This document shows positions 9,384 through 19,345 of a stretch of DNA of 64,000 nucleotides, piece by piece. The translations under genes and the position numbers were made by a program. Below the pieces are notes generated by a model. That model had not been told where the DNA came from. It was given only the letters and a program-made list of their open reading frames with translations, and ran no database searches. Numbering within the stretch: position 1 is the stretch's first letter; each line of letters begins with the position of its first letter. The stretch is from an uncultured Aquimarina sp. (GTDB taxonomy: Bacteria > Bacteroidota > Bacteroidia > Flavobacteriales > Flavobacteriaceae), in contig CANMMM010000002.1 in NCBI GenBank assembly GCA_947498935.1, forward strand, positions 1-64,000. The letters are read 5' to 3'.

Positions 9384-10316
9384 ATGATTTTCTCTAAACT
9401 AGTTTGGAATCCAGTAGAAGGAATAGACTTAGGATTTTTTATGATCCGATTTTACAGCCTCATGTTTGTAATAGCTTTTTCCCTTGGATGGTACTTGATG
9501 AAAAAGATCTATATCAGAGAACAGTTATCTATGGAAAAATTAGACTCTATTTTCATCTACGCTGTTATAGGTACTTTACTAGGAGCGCGACTCGGTCATG
9601 TATTCTTTTATGACTGGGATTACTACCGTAATCATTTACTAGAGATCTTACTTCCTGTTCGCTTCAAACCTTCTTTCGAGTTTACAGGTTTTCAGGGACT
9701 CGCCAGTCACGGAGCTGCTATCGCATTTATTATTGCCATGTATTATTATGCAAAGAAAGTAGTACAAAAACATCCGCTATGGGTGATGGATAGAGTAACA
9801 ATCTCTGCTGCAGCTGGAGGAATCTTTGTACGACTGGGTAACTTTTTTAACTCAGAAATTATAGGAAACCCTACAGATGCTAGTTTAGGAGTACAATTCG
9901 TGAGACAGTTTTACAGCAAGTCAGAAGCAATCAAACTAACAGGTATTAGAAACAGTAATGAAGCGTACAATGCCATCACTACAGACGCTAAATTTGCAGA
10001 ACTTCTTAATGCCGTTCCTTTCTCTCATCCCGCACAGCTCTATGAAGCCTTTGGGTATATCTTCGTAACCCTGATTCTATGGGCATTGTATTGGAAAACT
10101 GATAAAAGACTGTACAGAGGCTTTCTTTTTGGTACCTATATGGCTCTTATTTTTACCGTACGCTTTTTTGTAGAGTATGTAAAGTCTAGCCAACATGGAT
10201 TTGGTGATACCGAAGGTAGTATTTTATCTACAGGACAGTGGCTAAGCATCCCATTTGTCATTATAGGTATTTATTTTATAGTAAGCGCCAAAAAAGTGAC
10301 AGACACCACTGAGTAG
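9384..10316 (+). CDS. lgt: Prolipoprotein diacylglyceryl transferase
   Basis: Lgt is an inner-membrane enzyme that moves a diacylglyceryl group from phosphatidylglycerol to the lipobox Cys of prolipoproteins, the first step of lipoprotein maturation. The family signature is at about 150-160 (RLGNFFNSEIIG), preceded by the conserved His in FQGLASHGAAIAF. About seven hydrophobic segments are spread over 310 residues, and ends such as RFFVEYVKSSQ match the C-terminal signature. It would process the many lipoproteins of this window (1872, 22180, 23724, 32409, 33846, 43665 and 63684). Confidence 0.96.
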   Translation: MIFSKLVWNPVEGIDLGFFMIRFYSLMFVIAFSLGWYLMKKIYIREQLSMEKLDSIFIYAVIGTLLGARLGHVFFYDWDYYRNHLLEILLPVRFKPSFEFTGFQGLASHGAAIAFIIAMYYYAKKVVQKHPLWVMDRVTISAAAGGIFVRLGNFFNSEIIGNPTDASLGVQFVRQFYSKSEAIKLTGIRNSNEAYNAITTDAKFAELLNAVPFSHPAQLYEAFGYIFVTLILWALYWKTDKRLYRGFLFGTYMALIFTVRFFVEYVKSSQHGFGDTEGSILSTGQWLSIPFVIIGIYFIVSAKKVTDTTE

Positions 10317-10342
10317 CACCACATACACTTACAATAAAATAC

Positions 10343-10379
10343 ACATGAATTCTTAGCCAAAAAAGTTAAGAGTTCATGT
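10343..10379 (+). terminator. Hairpin after lgt
   Basis: A 13-bp stem (ACATGAATTCTTA with TTAAGAGTTCATGT, one G-T pair) encloses an A-rich loop and begins 27 bp after the lgt stop. The T-run is poor, so termination is only probable. Confidence 0.4.
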
Positions 10380-10750
10380 ATAATTACAGCATCTATCCTC
10401 CGTTACACCCTCATGAGTAAACTTCTATTCTATTGCTTTTCTTTCCTATACACTCTTAGCTAATATAAAAATCATTTCCTAGCATTATCTTACTGCCTTG
10501 GCACTATACCTATACTAATCCCTAAAGAAGAGTAAAACATACTTATTTTTTGATTATCAATTCAAACTTATAACACACAAAACATTCTAACACTATCGCT
10601 TTTCACTACTTAACTTCTACTCTAGCCAATAGCAATACCTTGCTACCGACATAAAAACCTAACATATATAGCATGTCTAAATCTGATTATGAAGTTCTAT
10701 TGCATATGCCTAAGAAATCAACTGTTTCTTTTACTTTACCACTAAAAAAA
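10380..10750. other. Non-coding spacer
   Basis: About 370 bp of AT-rich sequence lie between the lgt hairpin and the next terminator. I find no gene, repeat or RNA motif here. Confidence 0.5.
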
Positions 10751-10753
10751 CAA

Positions 10754-10785
10754 AAGAGTCCAGTCAAATAAATGACTGAACTCTT
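10754..10785. terminator. Bidirectional intrinsic terminator
   Basis: AAGAGTCCAGTCA pairs with TGACTGAACTCTT over 13 positions with one mismatch around a 6-nt loop. A T-run follows on the plus strand and an A-run precedes it, so it works in both directions. Its most likely client is the 1,474-residue glycosidase-like gene that ends at 10831 on the minus strand. Confidence 0.75.
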
Positions 10786-10830
10786 TTTCGATTACACTAC
10801 TAAAAAGGATATATACTTATGTGAGAGAAC

Positions 10831-13800
10831 CTACCTAAGCATTAATCGTTTTACTACTTTAGTTTTATTTATATCTCTAGTGGTCACAAAATACACTCCA
10901 CTTGTCAAATTCGTTAAGTCTACTAGCTGTTCAGACACTCCTTTGGGCCCTGTAACTATATTCTTTACTATTCTTCCGTGAAGGTCTGTAAGAGTGATAT
11001 ATGTTAATTGCACCCCTTTGATCGTAATCAAGCCATACGATGGATTTGGATACATTTCTACATCAGCTGATTGTTTTATGATTTTTGCAGTATCTACACG
11101 ATTCGTTTCTCCTAATAACTGCGCATTCAGTGTACTGCTTCCATGTAACCATATTGGTTTGTTTATTTCTGTATTCCAATTAGCTGCAATCTGATCATTT
11201 ATATGTACTCCTGCTCTACCCCAATATCCGTTAGGGAATGTACCGTTAGTTCCTGCACTAAATAATGAGATATCATCTGACCAATTCGCATTGATATAAT
11301 GCACTTGTCGTACTACATCTTTATTATCATACACGTAGCCAAAGAAATCTGTAAACCAGCTATCCCAAATTTGCTGTGCAGTCACACTCTTACATCCCTG
11401 TCCAGAAGGACCATCCCATATGGTAGAGATATTACACTCTTCTAGATTCGTTAAATCAAATCCTTGCGGAGTAGATTCTGCTATATATACTGGTTTTACA
11501 GTTGTTTTACCTATGTCTGATCGATTGGTAGCTCTTGCAAAATTAACAATATCATCTGCACGCATTCGCTGCGTTTTGTATGCAAACTCATCATACGCTG
11601 GAGCTAGCTCATCACCCTGTACAAACCAAGATAACCCTAACCAATCTACGAACTCATCTCCTGGATACCAATTTGTAATATCTTCTTTAGAAGCCTCTCC
11701 TGAAAAATTATTGTCTAATATATTATCAATTGGAGAAGCTGCGCTTTGCCATACATATGCTACATTCGTTACACCTGCTTGACGCATTCCTGTCACAATT
11801 CTTCTAAACGCACCTTTAAAATTATCTGGATTTTCATATCCTCTATTCCATGCTCCATCAAACTCATATCCTATTCTCAGGTAGATTGCTACTTCTGGTC
11901 TTCTAAGACAGAAATCTGCCAATGCTTTTATCTGTGTATCGAAGGCTCCATTTGCTGTTTGCGCTAAACAACCTGCACACCAATCGTTTGGTCCATCTGC
12001 CGTATTTTCTCCTTCTGCAAGACTCAATCCGATAGATAGTGAAGAATTTGGATACCCTAACACAACGCTTCTAGCATTCAGAGGTCCTGCTCCCCAATCT
12101 GTATCTACTGTAGATCCATCTGGATTAAAGGCTGTTTCTCCACTAGGAGATTCCCCTAATGCTCCATATACTGGGAAATCTGTAGAGGCAATACTGTAGA
12201 AAGAAACATAGGTAGTAACTCCACCCATTTCTGGGAATCCTCTATCGTTTACTCCTCCTTCATTATAATCATTGAGTGTTTTTAAATCCTGTCCCAATGT
12301 TAATAATATTTTACCATTAGGTGGTAATAGCTTTGCTTTCAGATCTGAATCATTTCCTCCACCAGTGTTGCCACATGGCACACAGGATGATCCACCACAG
12401 TCTACACCTTGCTCGTCTCCATTCTGAATACCATCATCACAAGTTGGTGGTACTGTTTGTTCTGGAGCGATTGTTACTTCTCCTAATTCATTTGCACATT
12501 CATCATTACCCCAACGCACCCATACAGCATATGTCGCTGGTGCTAAATCATCGATGGTAGTTGTTCCTGCTGCATCTGCAACACTGTAAGGATACGTAGC
12601 CCCTCCATCGATACTAAATTCTAATTGAGTTCTACCTACTATGTCTGCAAAATTGAATGTTATTGTTCCATCTTCTGCTCCTGCTTCTGTTTCATTAGTT
12701 TTAGTAAAAGTTGCTGTAGGAAGATCATCGCCTGTACATGGTTGTGGCACATCATCTACCACTCCATTACTTATAAAGTTTAGATAATCTATATTCAACG
12801 CTACATCTCCTGCTTGATTGATCACCTGAAAAGAAGCTCCTGCTGGCACAGCAGTTTCTACTGTAAGTATTCCATAGGTTCCTACCCAAGAATTCGTAGT
12901 CGTAAAATTCGCTTTTTGCGCTACTCCATTGACTACAATGGTAATACTACCTGTATTCTGTGACGCATATAGTAGCTCTACTTTATCTGCTTTAGGTGCA
13001 TCATTGATCACAAATCCATTTCCTATAGCATCTAAATACGCTACTCCTCTACCATTACTAGCTGCATTATCTTCATATATTCTAGCTTGTCCTTCTATAA
13101 CAGCTGATTCTGCTTCTATCTTAGTAGTTACAGGCGTCGTAGTGATACAAGGTGCACAAGAAGTTCCTCCACAATCAATCCCTTCTTCATCTCCGTTTTG
13201 GATTCCATCATCGCACCTTGGCACTACCTGCCCCGCTTCAATAGCGATCGCCCCTAATTCATTTGCACACTCATCATTGCCCCAGCGTACCCAAACTATA
13301 TATGTCGCTGGTGCTAGATCATCTACAGTAGTCGTTGTTGCTGTATCTGCAACACTGTATGGATATGTGTTGCCCCCATCGATACTAAACTCCAATCTTT
13401 CTCTACCTGATACGTCTGCAAAATTGAATGTTATTGTTCCATCAGCAGCTCCTGCTTCTGTTTCATCTGTCGCTGTTATTATTGCTGTAGGTACATCATC
13501 TCCTGTACATGGCACATCGTCTACCACTCCATTACTTATAAAATTTAAGTAATCTACATTTAATGCTGCATCTCCTGATTGATTTACTACTTCAAAAGAA
13601 GCTCCTGCTGGTACTGCTACATCTATACTCAATGTTGCATATGTACCTACCCAACTATTCGTAGAGGTAAAATCTATCTTTTGTTGCTCCGTTCCATTCA
13701 CTACAATGGTTATTGTCCCTGTGTTTTGTGAAGCATATAGTAACTCTACTTTGTCTGCTTTAGGTGCATCATTGATCACAAATCCATTTCCTACTGCATC

Positions 13801-15255
13801 TAAGTATGCTACTCCTGATCCGTTACTTGCCGCTCCATCATCATAGAACCTAGCCTGCCCTAGTAATGAACCTGATTCTGCTTCTATTTTTTCTGTTATT
13901 GGTGTTCCTGTTGTTTCACATGGTTTACAACTACCACCACAGTCTATACCTGTCTCATCGCCATTCTGGATACCATCATTACAAGTTGGTGCTACGTCAC
14001 ACGGTGCACAGCTACCACCACAGTCTATTCCTGTTTCGTCTCCATTCTGAATACCATCATCACATGTAGGTGCCACATCACAAGGCGCGCAACTACCACC
14101 ACAATCTATTCCTGTCTCATCGCCATTTTGGATACCATCATTACAGGTTGGTGTATCTCCTGCTTCAAATCCTATATCTGATAGTAATGTAGGTCCTCCG
14201 TGTAAGAACTTACCGCTTCTTATATAGGTATTCCAGTTAGCTGAAATCAATTCATCTACTTCTATTCGTGTATCTCCCCAAAAACCTGATCCTGCATCTG
14301 GCCATTTCCAAAGGTCTTGTGACTGCCAATCTGCATTAATATATGCTACGATTCTAATGATATCATCGTTTTCTTCTATAAATGGGATTAATTGTGAAGC
14401 AAAATACTGATCCCATATTCCCTGACTACCTAATACCTGTGGATTTCCTGGGTCATCAAATGGGTGAAAAGTTCCTTGATCAAATTCATAATACTGAGCA
14501 GATACTTCTGACATCATTATAGGTTTATTAATCCTCTTAGCGAAATCGATTAAGTAACCTAAGTTGTCAGAGTTAAATGATGTATCTTGAAAGAAAAATG
14601 AAAGCCCTACGTAATCTACATATTCTGGTCCTGGGTAATATGCATCAATACTATTTTCTGCATTCGCACCCCATGTAGCAGACTGCCAAACATAAGCTAT
14701 ATTTTCTATTCCCATTTCGTTCCATTTGTCTACCATATACTTGTATATTTCTACAAATGTTGCTGGATCATAGTTATTCCAAGGGCCATCAAACTCATAT
14801 CCTAGTCTTAGGTAAATAGGTCTATTTGCATTTTTAAGTGCAAATTTTCCAAATTCTTCGATACGTTCATCCAATTCTCCTCTTAGTAACGCCTGTTGGC
14901 TTGATGGAAATGGAGGTCCTGCTGTATTTCCTTCTACAAATCCCATTCCTATTGCTAATGCAGACTGTGGGTAACGATCTAATGCTGTTTGTGAATTCAT
15001 ATCACCCGCACCATAGTCAAAGGTCTCTTCTAAACCTACTAAATCCCATATCTGCGTGTATTGAGTAATACCTGCTGGAGTAGGGAATTTACCAGAGTCT
15101 ACATACCCTGCTACCGAACCTAAGTCTTGCCCTATCATTAGCATGGTTCTACCATCTAATGGAGCAAACTTTCCTGGCACTTTTTGTGAATATGTCATTA
15201 TATTGATTCCTATTACTAGCAACCAAAAAACAACATGTTTGATTTTAAAATTCAT
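10831..15255 (-). CDS. Secreted multidomain glycosidase with two GH26-like domains, T9SS type A
   Basis: The 1,474 residues begin with a signal peptide (1-24). Domain 1 (about 28-345) has clan GH-A/GH26-like marks: RLGYEFDGPWN with likely acid/base Glu154, NIAYVWQSA, YYPGPEYVDYVGLSFF, and likely nucleophile Glu250 in IMMSEVSA. Three Cys-rich repeats (CNDGIQNGDETGIDCGGSC type) follow. Then a CBM-like module (IEAESG..., about 455-565), a SprB-like repeat, a fourth Cys repeat, a second CBM-like module, a second SprB-like repeat and a fifth Cys repeat. A second GH26-like domain (about 1010-1370) has RIGYEFDGAWN, VAYVWQSA and VYIAEST. The C-terminus is a type A sorting domain (VEMYPNPSYG ... KVVKRLMLR). 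The probable substrate is a beta-mannan-like polysaccharide, but family members vary. Confidence 0.82.
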   Translation of the reverse strand: MNFKIKHVVFWLLVIGINIMTYSQKVPGKFAPLDGRTMLMIGQDLGSVAGYVDSGKFPTPAGITQYTQIWDLVGLEETFDYGAGDMNSQTALDRYPQSALAIGMGFVEGNTAGPPFPSSQQALLRGELDERIEEFGKFALKNANRPIYLRLGYEFDGPWNNYDPATFVEIYKYMVDKWNEMGIENIAYVWQSATWGANAENSIDAYYPGPEYVDYVGLSFFFQDTSFNSDNLGYLIDFAKRINKPIMMSEVSAQYYEFDQGTFHPFDDPGNPQVLGSQGIWDQYFASQLIPFIEENDDIIRIVAYINADWQSQDLWKWPDAGSGFWGDTRIEVDELISANWNTYIRSGKFLHGGPTLLSDIGFEAGDTPTCNDGIQNGDETGIDCGGSCAPCDVAPTCDDGIQNGDETGIDCGGSCAPCDVAPTCNDGIQNGDETGIDCGGSCKPCETTGTPITEKIEAESGSLLGQARFYDDGAASNGSGVAYLDAVGNGFVINDAPKADKVELLYASQNTGTITIVVNGTEQQKIDFTSTNSWVGTYATLSIDVAVPAGASFEVVNQSGDAALNVDYLNFISNGVVDDVPCTGDDVPTAIITATDETEAGAADGTITFNFADVSGRERLEFSIDGGNTYPYSVADTATTTTVDDLAPATYIVWVRWGNDECANELGAIAIEAGQVVPRCDDGIQNGDEEGIDCGGTSCAPCITTTPVTTKIEAESAVIEGQARIYEDNAASNGRGVAYLDAIGNGFVINDAPKADKVELLYASQNTGSITIVVNGVAQKANFTTTNSWVGTYGILTVETAVPAGASFQVINQAGDVALNIDYLNFISNGVVDDVPQPCTGDDLPTATFTKTNETEAGAEDGTITFNFADIVGRTQLEFSIDGGATYPYSVADAAGTTTIDDLAPATYAVWVRWGNDECANELGEVTIAPEQTVPPTCDDGIQNGDEQGVDCGGSSCVPCGNTGGGNDSDLKAKLLPPNGKILLTLGQDLKTLNDYNEGGVNDRGFPEMGGVTTYVSFYSIASTDFPVYGALGESPSGETAFNPDGSTVDTDWGAGPLNARSVVLGYPNSSLSIGLSLAEGENTADGPNDWCAGCLAQTANGAFDTQIKALADFCLRRPEVAIYLRIGYEFDGAWNRGYENPDNFKGAFRRIVTGMRQAGVTNVAYVWQSAASPIDNILDNNFSGEASKEDITNWYPGDEFVDWLGLSWFVQGDELAPAYDEFAYKTQRMRADDIVNFARATNRSDIGKTTVKPVYIAESTPQGFDLTNLEECNISTIWDGPSGQGCKSVTAQQIWDSWFTDFFGYVYDNKDVVRQVHYINANWSDDISLFSAGTNGTFPNGYWGRAGVHINDQIAANWNTEINKPIWLHGSSTLNAQLLGETNRVDTAKIIKQSADVEMYPNPSYGLITIKGVQLTYITLTDLHGRIVKNIVTGPKGVSEQLVDLTNLTSGVYFVTTRDINKTKVVKRLMLR

Positions 15256-15630
15256 AATAATCTGTGTGTGTTATTTACTATTATACATTATAAAGCTTAA
15301 TATATTAAGCATCTTCAAAATTATAACACAAAAGGATACAAAAACCATAACCAAACACTTCTGAAACATAAAACCACTACGTTTTTACCACGCAAAACCA
15401 ATTAAAACTGACAAAAAACCATTTTTTTTGCACTTACACTACTATTTTCGTAACACAAAAAGCAATTTTATACATTATCGATACTAAAAAAATTAACACT
15501 ACTCCCATAGTAGCTTAACACCTTTTAAAAAAGGGATTTTACAGCATTTTTATTCATATTCCATATACAACACCTATACATCAAACGTTGTAGTTGCTTT
15601 TATATAAGTCGATGTAGTGTACGAAATAAT
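15256..15630. other. Upstream region of the glycosidase gene
   Basis: About 375 bp of very AT-rich non-coding DNA precede the glycosidase start on the minus strand. I see no gene. The promoter should lie here, but no single TAnnTTTG box stands out. Confidence 0.4.
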
Positions 15631-15780
15631 GAAGTGGTTTACATTGTTTATAAGTTGCTATAAAGACCATCTTTTGCCCCAAAATTTTGTAATTTTTGAG
15701 TTCTGTAGTACTACTATGTAACAAAAGAATTACTGCATCTGGTCATAAAATCTTTGGTTTTCGCTAGTTTAAAACCACTT
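15631..15780 (+). repeat. Family 1 fold-back repeat, diverged copy B
   Basis: This 150-bp copy starts with GAAGTGGTTTACATTGTTTA and ends TTTAAAACCACTT. The middle (CTTTTGCCCCAAAATTTTG, TGTAGTACTACTATG) is recognisably the same element as at 2906 and 19164 but with many changes. The central GCGCT has decayed to GTACT, keeping the dyad. It lies between the glycosidase and its putative regulator. Confidence 0.75.
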
Positions 15781-15990
15781 AAATACAAGGGGTACTGTAT
15801 TGAGTACTACATGAAGCTTACATTAATGATATGATAAAAGCTTAGCAACTACTGATAGCTTATTCTTCTAGAAACAGCTGTATTTCACACAACTTCTATA
15901 TAAAAGGCTATCTAATTATTGATACGATGAAGCCTGCTGCTCACAACAATTATTTTGAGCAGTACAAAGAGAAAGAAATAAGTTTAATAA

Positions 15991-18963
15991 TTAGAACCTA
16001 ATTATAAAATCTGTGAGATTGATAGAGGTATCTAGATTCATCTTTTTACGCACTCTAAAACGTAATGATTCGACTCCTCTATAAGATATTCCCATTAACG
16101 GAGCAATTTCTTTACTAGAAAGGTTCAACTTGAGATAGGCACATAATCGTAATTCTCTATGATTTAGATCTGGATAGTACTTTCGTAATCGATCTAATGA
16201 ATTATCGTGTATTTGATTAAAATGTGTCTCGAAATGCTTCCAATTATTATCGCCTTTGATTTGATTTTCTAAAGACTTAATTGCCAATTTCAGCTCTTTC
16301 TTTACCTCTCCACTAGAATTTTCATATACCTTGGCCAGTGATGCCTTGAGCTGTAACAATTCATTGTCTAGCTGTACCATCTGCATAGCTGAAGAGGCTA
16401 ATTCTTTATTTCTAGATTCTAAATTTTGTTTCAGCTTTTTGTTGTCTTGTTTGATCTTCTCATTTTTGGCTTTGAGTCTTTTTTCTTCAAATTTTATCCG
16501 TTGAAGTTCCATTTCTTTGACATGCGCCATTTTTAACTTCTTAATCCCTTCTTTCTTTTGTCTGTTTTTGAATTTTATGATCATATATACACAAAACAAT
16601 ACAAATAAACCGTACAATATATACATATAGATCGTACGATACCAAGGTGGACTGATTTCAAACTTATAGACCATTTCATCACTGATCTCATCATAAATAT
16701 TTTTAGCTCTTACTCTAAAAACATATTCCCCTGCTGGTAGAAAGTTATATTCTTTTTTGGCTTCTGTATTCCATTCTGTCCATTCTTTATCCAATCCTTC
16801 TAAATAGGTTTGATATTTTACAGAACTTGGATTTTCATAAAATGGAGACAAGTATGAAAATGCAATACTATTTTTACTAAACGGGAATGGTTTATTTACA
16901 GAATCTCTTCGTATTCCTGTTTCATAATTTTCTACATTACCGTATATCACTGAATCTTTAATAGATACACCTTTAAGAAGTGTCTTGAACTCTTTTTTAT
17001 AGTTACTATAAGGGTTCTCTTTATAAATCATAAAGCCAGACTTAGAAGTAAAACCTATCGTCTCTTTATCTAGCGAAATAACTTCTTCGAATGCAGGGAT
17101 CAATCTACTTCTAAGTCGCTGAAATGGAACTCTACGTATTGTAGACTTTCCATTAGCATCATAATCGATCATTCCTATATCATCATTGCGATCATACCCT
17201 TGTACAAACAGTGCTTTATTAGCACCTAACACATAATGTTTACGCACTAATTTTTCGGTTCCTAACAATGTTTCGTATTCTTTGCTAAGTACCATTTTAT
17301 TTTGGTTTCGATCGTATTCATACACCCCTGATTGTGTGCCGAATAATAATGTATTATCAAAACTGTCTAATAAACTAATAAAAAGATTGCTAGGGAATCC
17401 TTTGGTATCATCATAGAAAGACTGTCGAAGAACGGATCGATATTCATCATCTAGCGTGAGTTGATACACGCCTTTGTAACCGTGTGATATCCATAAATTC
17501 CCTTTATGATCGAACTTTATTTCTTTACATGTTTCGTCAAATCCTTTTATTTTGTTTCTAAATCTCCATTGGCCTTCTACTTTTTCATAAATGACTAAAC
17601 CAGAATAGGTTCCTTGTAGAATAATATCTTTTCTTCCTGGAATGTTTATAAAATTCCATCCTCCATTAATTTTACTTAATTCTCTAATTTTATCGCCTTC
17701 TAAGACAAATGATCCTTTGTGTCCTCCTATAAATAGATCATCATGCACTACTGATAAGTCCCATATTTGACCTTCGCTATCTGCTATAAACCTAAATTCA
17801 TCTTTGGCTATATTTTGCGGCCATTTTCCTACATATACTCCTCCAGAAGTGGCTAAATACAGATTCCCTTTGTGATACTTAGCATCATAAGTAGCTCCGT
17901 AAACTCCATCATCATTAGATAATACATAAAATGGTGAATTGAGCTCTATATAACTAATACTTCCTTCTAGAGATACCCACAGCCCTCCTGTATTATCTAA
18001 GTACAAACCAAAAACTGTATTACTCAACAGTTTATCATTTCGATCCATTTTTTGCAACAGTTTTCCTTTGCTATCTACAAAAAGTAACCCTTTATTATCT
18101 GTACCAAAACAGTAGACGTCATTGGGTAACAAAATTCCTTTGGAAATACTGGCTTGGTTAAGTATAGAATTTTCTTGCCCCCATTTCGTTAGTTTACCTT
18201 CTTCTAATACGAATGCTCCATTATTATCTGTAATGAGTAGTAAAGAGTTTCTACCATGTGGTAATATGTGTTCGAATACATAATTAATCTCTTCTCTCTG
18301 TACATGTACGGGTAGTATGGTATTGTTTACAATTTTAGAGATGTTATTATTGGTATCGATGATATACAGTTCATTATTAATCTTGGTAACGGTTTTGATA
18401 TCAAAAGTCAGTGTGGTACAAGAAATTTTTTCTTGCTTATAGTTGTATTTTATAAGTTGATTCAGGGTTATAAAATAGATATCTTCTTGCATATCAAAAA
18501 TACCTAATACATGGGCAAAATTGAGGCAATCTTTACCCATTTTATCTAGGAGTGATACGTAATAAATCTGATTGTATTTATTTTTTTCTGCATAGCCGAT
18601 TTCGCCATGACTTCCTATGTAAATCCTATTATTGTCATCGGCAGCTAGCAATTCTGCTATATTGGATCTATTATTGGGCTGTAGTAATATTTTCCAAGAT
18701 TGCCCAGTAAATTCCATTAAGCCATATTCATTGGCAAAATACATAAGGCCGTCTGTTCCTTGGGTTATGTCAAAACTTCTGGGGGCTGATTTATATACAT
18801 CTTTATTAGAATAATTTTTGACTTCTGATATTTTTCTCCATTCTTGTTGAGCAATTACCACATAGTTACTAGACAATAACAGTAATAACAATAGTCTATA
18901 TGATGTAGTAATACGTCTTTTGATAATGTAAAGCACTTGTTCGTTTTTAAAACTTAGAATCAC
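15991..18963 (-). CDS. Two-component-propeller / triple-tyrosine sensor with LuxR-type HTH
   Basis: This 990-residue single-chain sensor-regulator is of the Bacteroidota type. A signal or N-terminal membrane segment (about 20-38) is followed by a long periplasmic region of Reg_prop-like beta-propeller repeats (for example GTDNKGLLFVDSKGK, GTQSGVYEYDRN). Then come a Y_Y_Y domain (about 690-765, GEYVFRVRAKN), one membrane segment (about 775-795) and a coiled coil (about 800-880). The C-terminal LuxR-type HTH is at about 935-985 (LSSKEIAPLMGISYRGVESLRFRVRKKM). There is no histidine kinase domain. Such proteins usually sense glycans, and its position upstream of the glycosidase suggests it controls that gene. 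No ATG precedes the signal segment; the start is probably GTG at 18963 or GTG at 18936. Confidence 0.82.
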   Translation of the reverse strand: MILSFKNEQVLYIIKRRITTSYRLLLLLLLSSNYVVIAQQEWRKISEVKNYSNKDVYKSAPRSFDITQGTDGLMYFANEYGLMEFTGQSWKILLQPNNRSNIAELLAADDNNRIYIGSHGEIGYAEKNKYNQIYYVSLLDKMGKDCLNFAHVLGIFDMQEDIYFITLNQLIKYNYKQEKISCTTLTFDIKTVTKINNELYIIDTNNNISKIVNNTILPVHVQREEINYVFEHILPHGRNSLLLITDNNGAFVLEEGKLTKWGQENSILNQASISKGILLPNDVYCFGTDNKGLLFVDSKGKLLQKMDRNDKLLSNTVFGLYLDNTGGLWVSLEGSISYIELNSPFYVLSNDDGVYGATYDAKYHKGNLYLATSGGVYVGKWPQNIAKDEFRFIADSEGQIWDLSVVHDDLFIGGHKGSFVLEGDKIRELSKINGGWNFINIPGRKDIILQGTYSGLVIYEKVEGQWRFRNKIKGFDETCKEIKFDHKGNLWISHGYKGVYQLTLDDEYRSVLRQSFYDDTKGFPSNLFISLLDSFDNTLLFGTQSGVYEYDRNQNKMVLSKEYETLLGTEKLVRKHYVLGANKALFVQGYDRNDDIGMIDYDANGKSTIRRVPFQRLRSRLIPAFEEVISLDKETIGFTSKSGFMIYKENPYSNYKKEFKTLLKGVSIKDSVIYGNVENYETGIRRDSVNKPFPFSKNSIAFSYLSPFYENPSSVKYQTYLEGLDKEWTEWNTEAKKEYNFLPAGEYVFRVRAKNIYDEISDEMVYKFEISPPWYRTIYMYILYGLFVLFCVYMIIKFKNRQKKEGIKKLKMAHVKEMELQRIKFEEKRLKAKNEKIKQDNKKLKQNLESRNKELASSAMQMVQLDNELLQLKASLAKVYENSSGEVKKELKLAIKSLENQIKGDNNWKHFETHFNQIHDNSLDRLRKYYPDLNHRELRLCAYLKLNLSSKEIAPLMGISYRGVESLRFRVRKKMNLDTSINLTDFIIRF

Positions 18964-19132
18964 TGTAATAGTAAACGTTATTTTAATTGTTTATTTTTTG
19001 AATTCAAAATTTATCTCTCGATTACCTATTAATCGAGAATGCATCATACGATTGTACTTGTTTATGAGTACTGAAAAATAACACTCTTGGGGGCTTGTGA
19101 AATTAGCGCAAACGTTTACGTAAATCTACATA
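18964..19132. other. Non-coding spacer
   Basis: About 170 bp lie between the sensor gene start and the terminator at 19133. It holds the presumed promoter of the sensor gene on the minus strand. I see no gene or repeat. Confidence 0.4.
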
Positions 19133-19160
19133 AAAAAACCGCTACTATGAGCGGTTTTTT
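19133..19160. terminator. Bidirectional terminator, probably that of prfA
   Basis: AAAAAACCGCT and AGCGGTTTTTT form an 11-bp stem with a short loop and T-runs on both strands. The only gene that runs into it is prfA on the minus strand, which stops 186 bp away. Repeat copy C lies between stop codon and terminator. Confidence 0.75.
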
Positions 19161-19163
19161 ATT

Positions 19164-19324
19164 GAAGTGGTTTAAACTTTTTATAATTTGCTATAAAAAC
19201 GATCTTTTGCACCCAAATTTTGCAATTTTTGAGTTCCGTAGCGCTGCTATGCAACAAAAAAATACTGTATTTGAGCACAAAACCTTGTGATGTTTGCTTA
19301 AATCGAAAAAGCTTAAATCACTTC
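19164..19324 (+). repeat. Family 1 fold-back repeat, full-length copy C
   Basis: This 161-bp copy is the clearest of the family. It opens with GAAGTGGTTTAAACTTTTTA, has centre CGTAGCGCTGCTATGC, and closes AAAAGCTTAAATCACTTC. It sits between the prfA stop codon (19346) and the terminator (19133-19160), so it is transcribed as part of the prfA 3' end. Confidence 0.85.
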
Positions 19325-19345
19325 ATTCTTATGGGAATCTTTTTA

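Noticed and set aside
12929..13552. A 207-codon open frame opposite the glycosidase gene
   Set aside because: It is antisense to the CBM and SprB-like region of a clearly coding gene. Its product is low-complexity Ser/Ala/Val, so it is a shadow.
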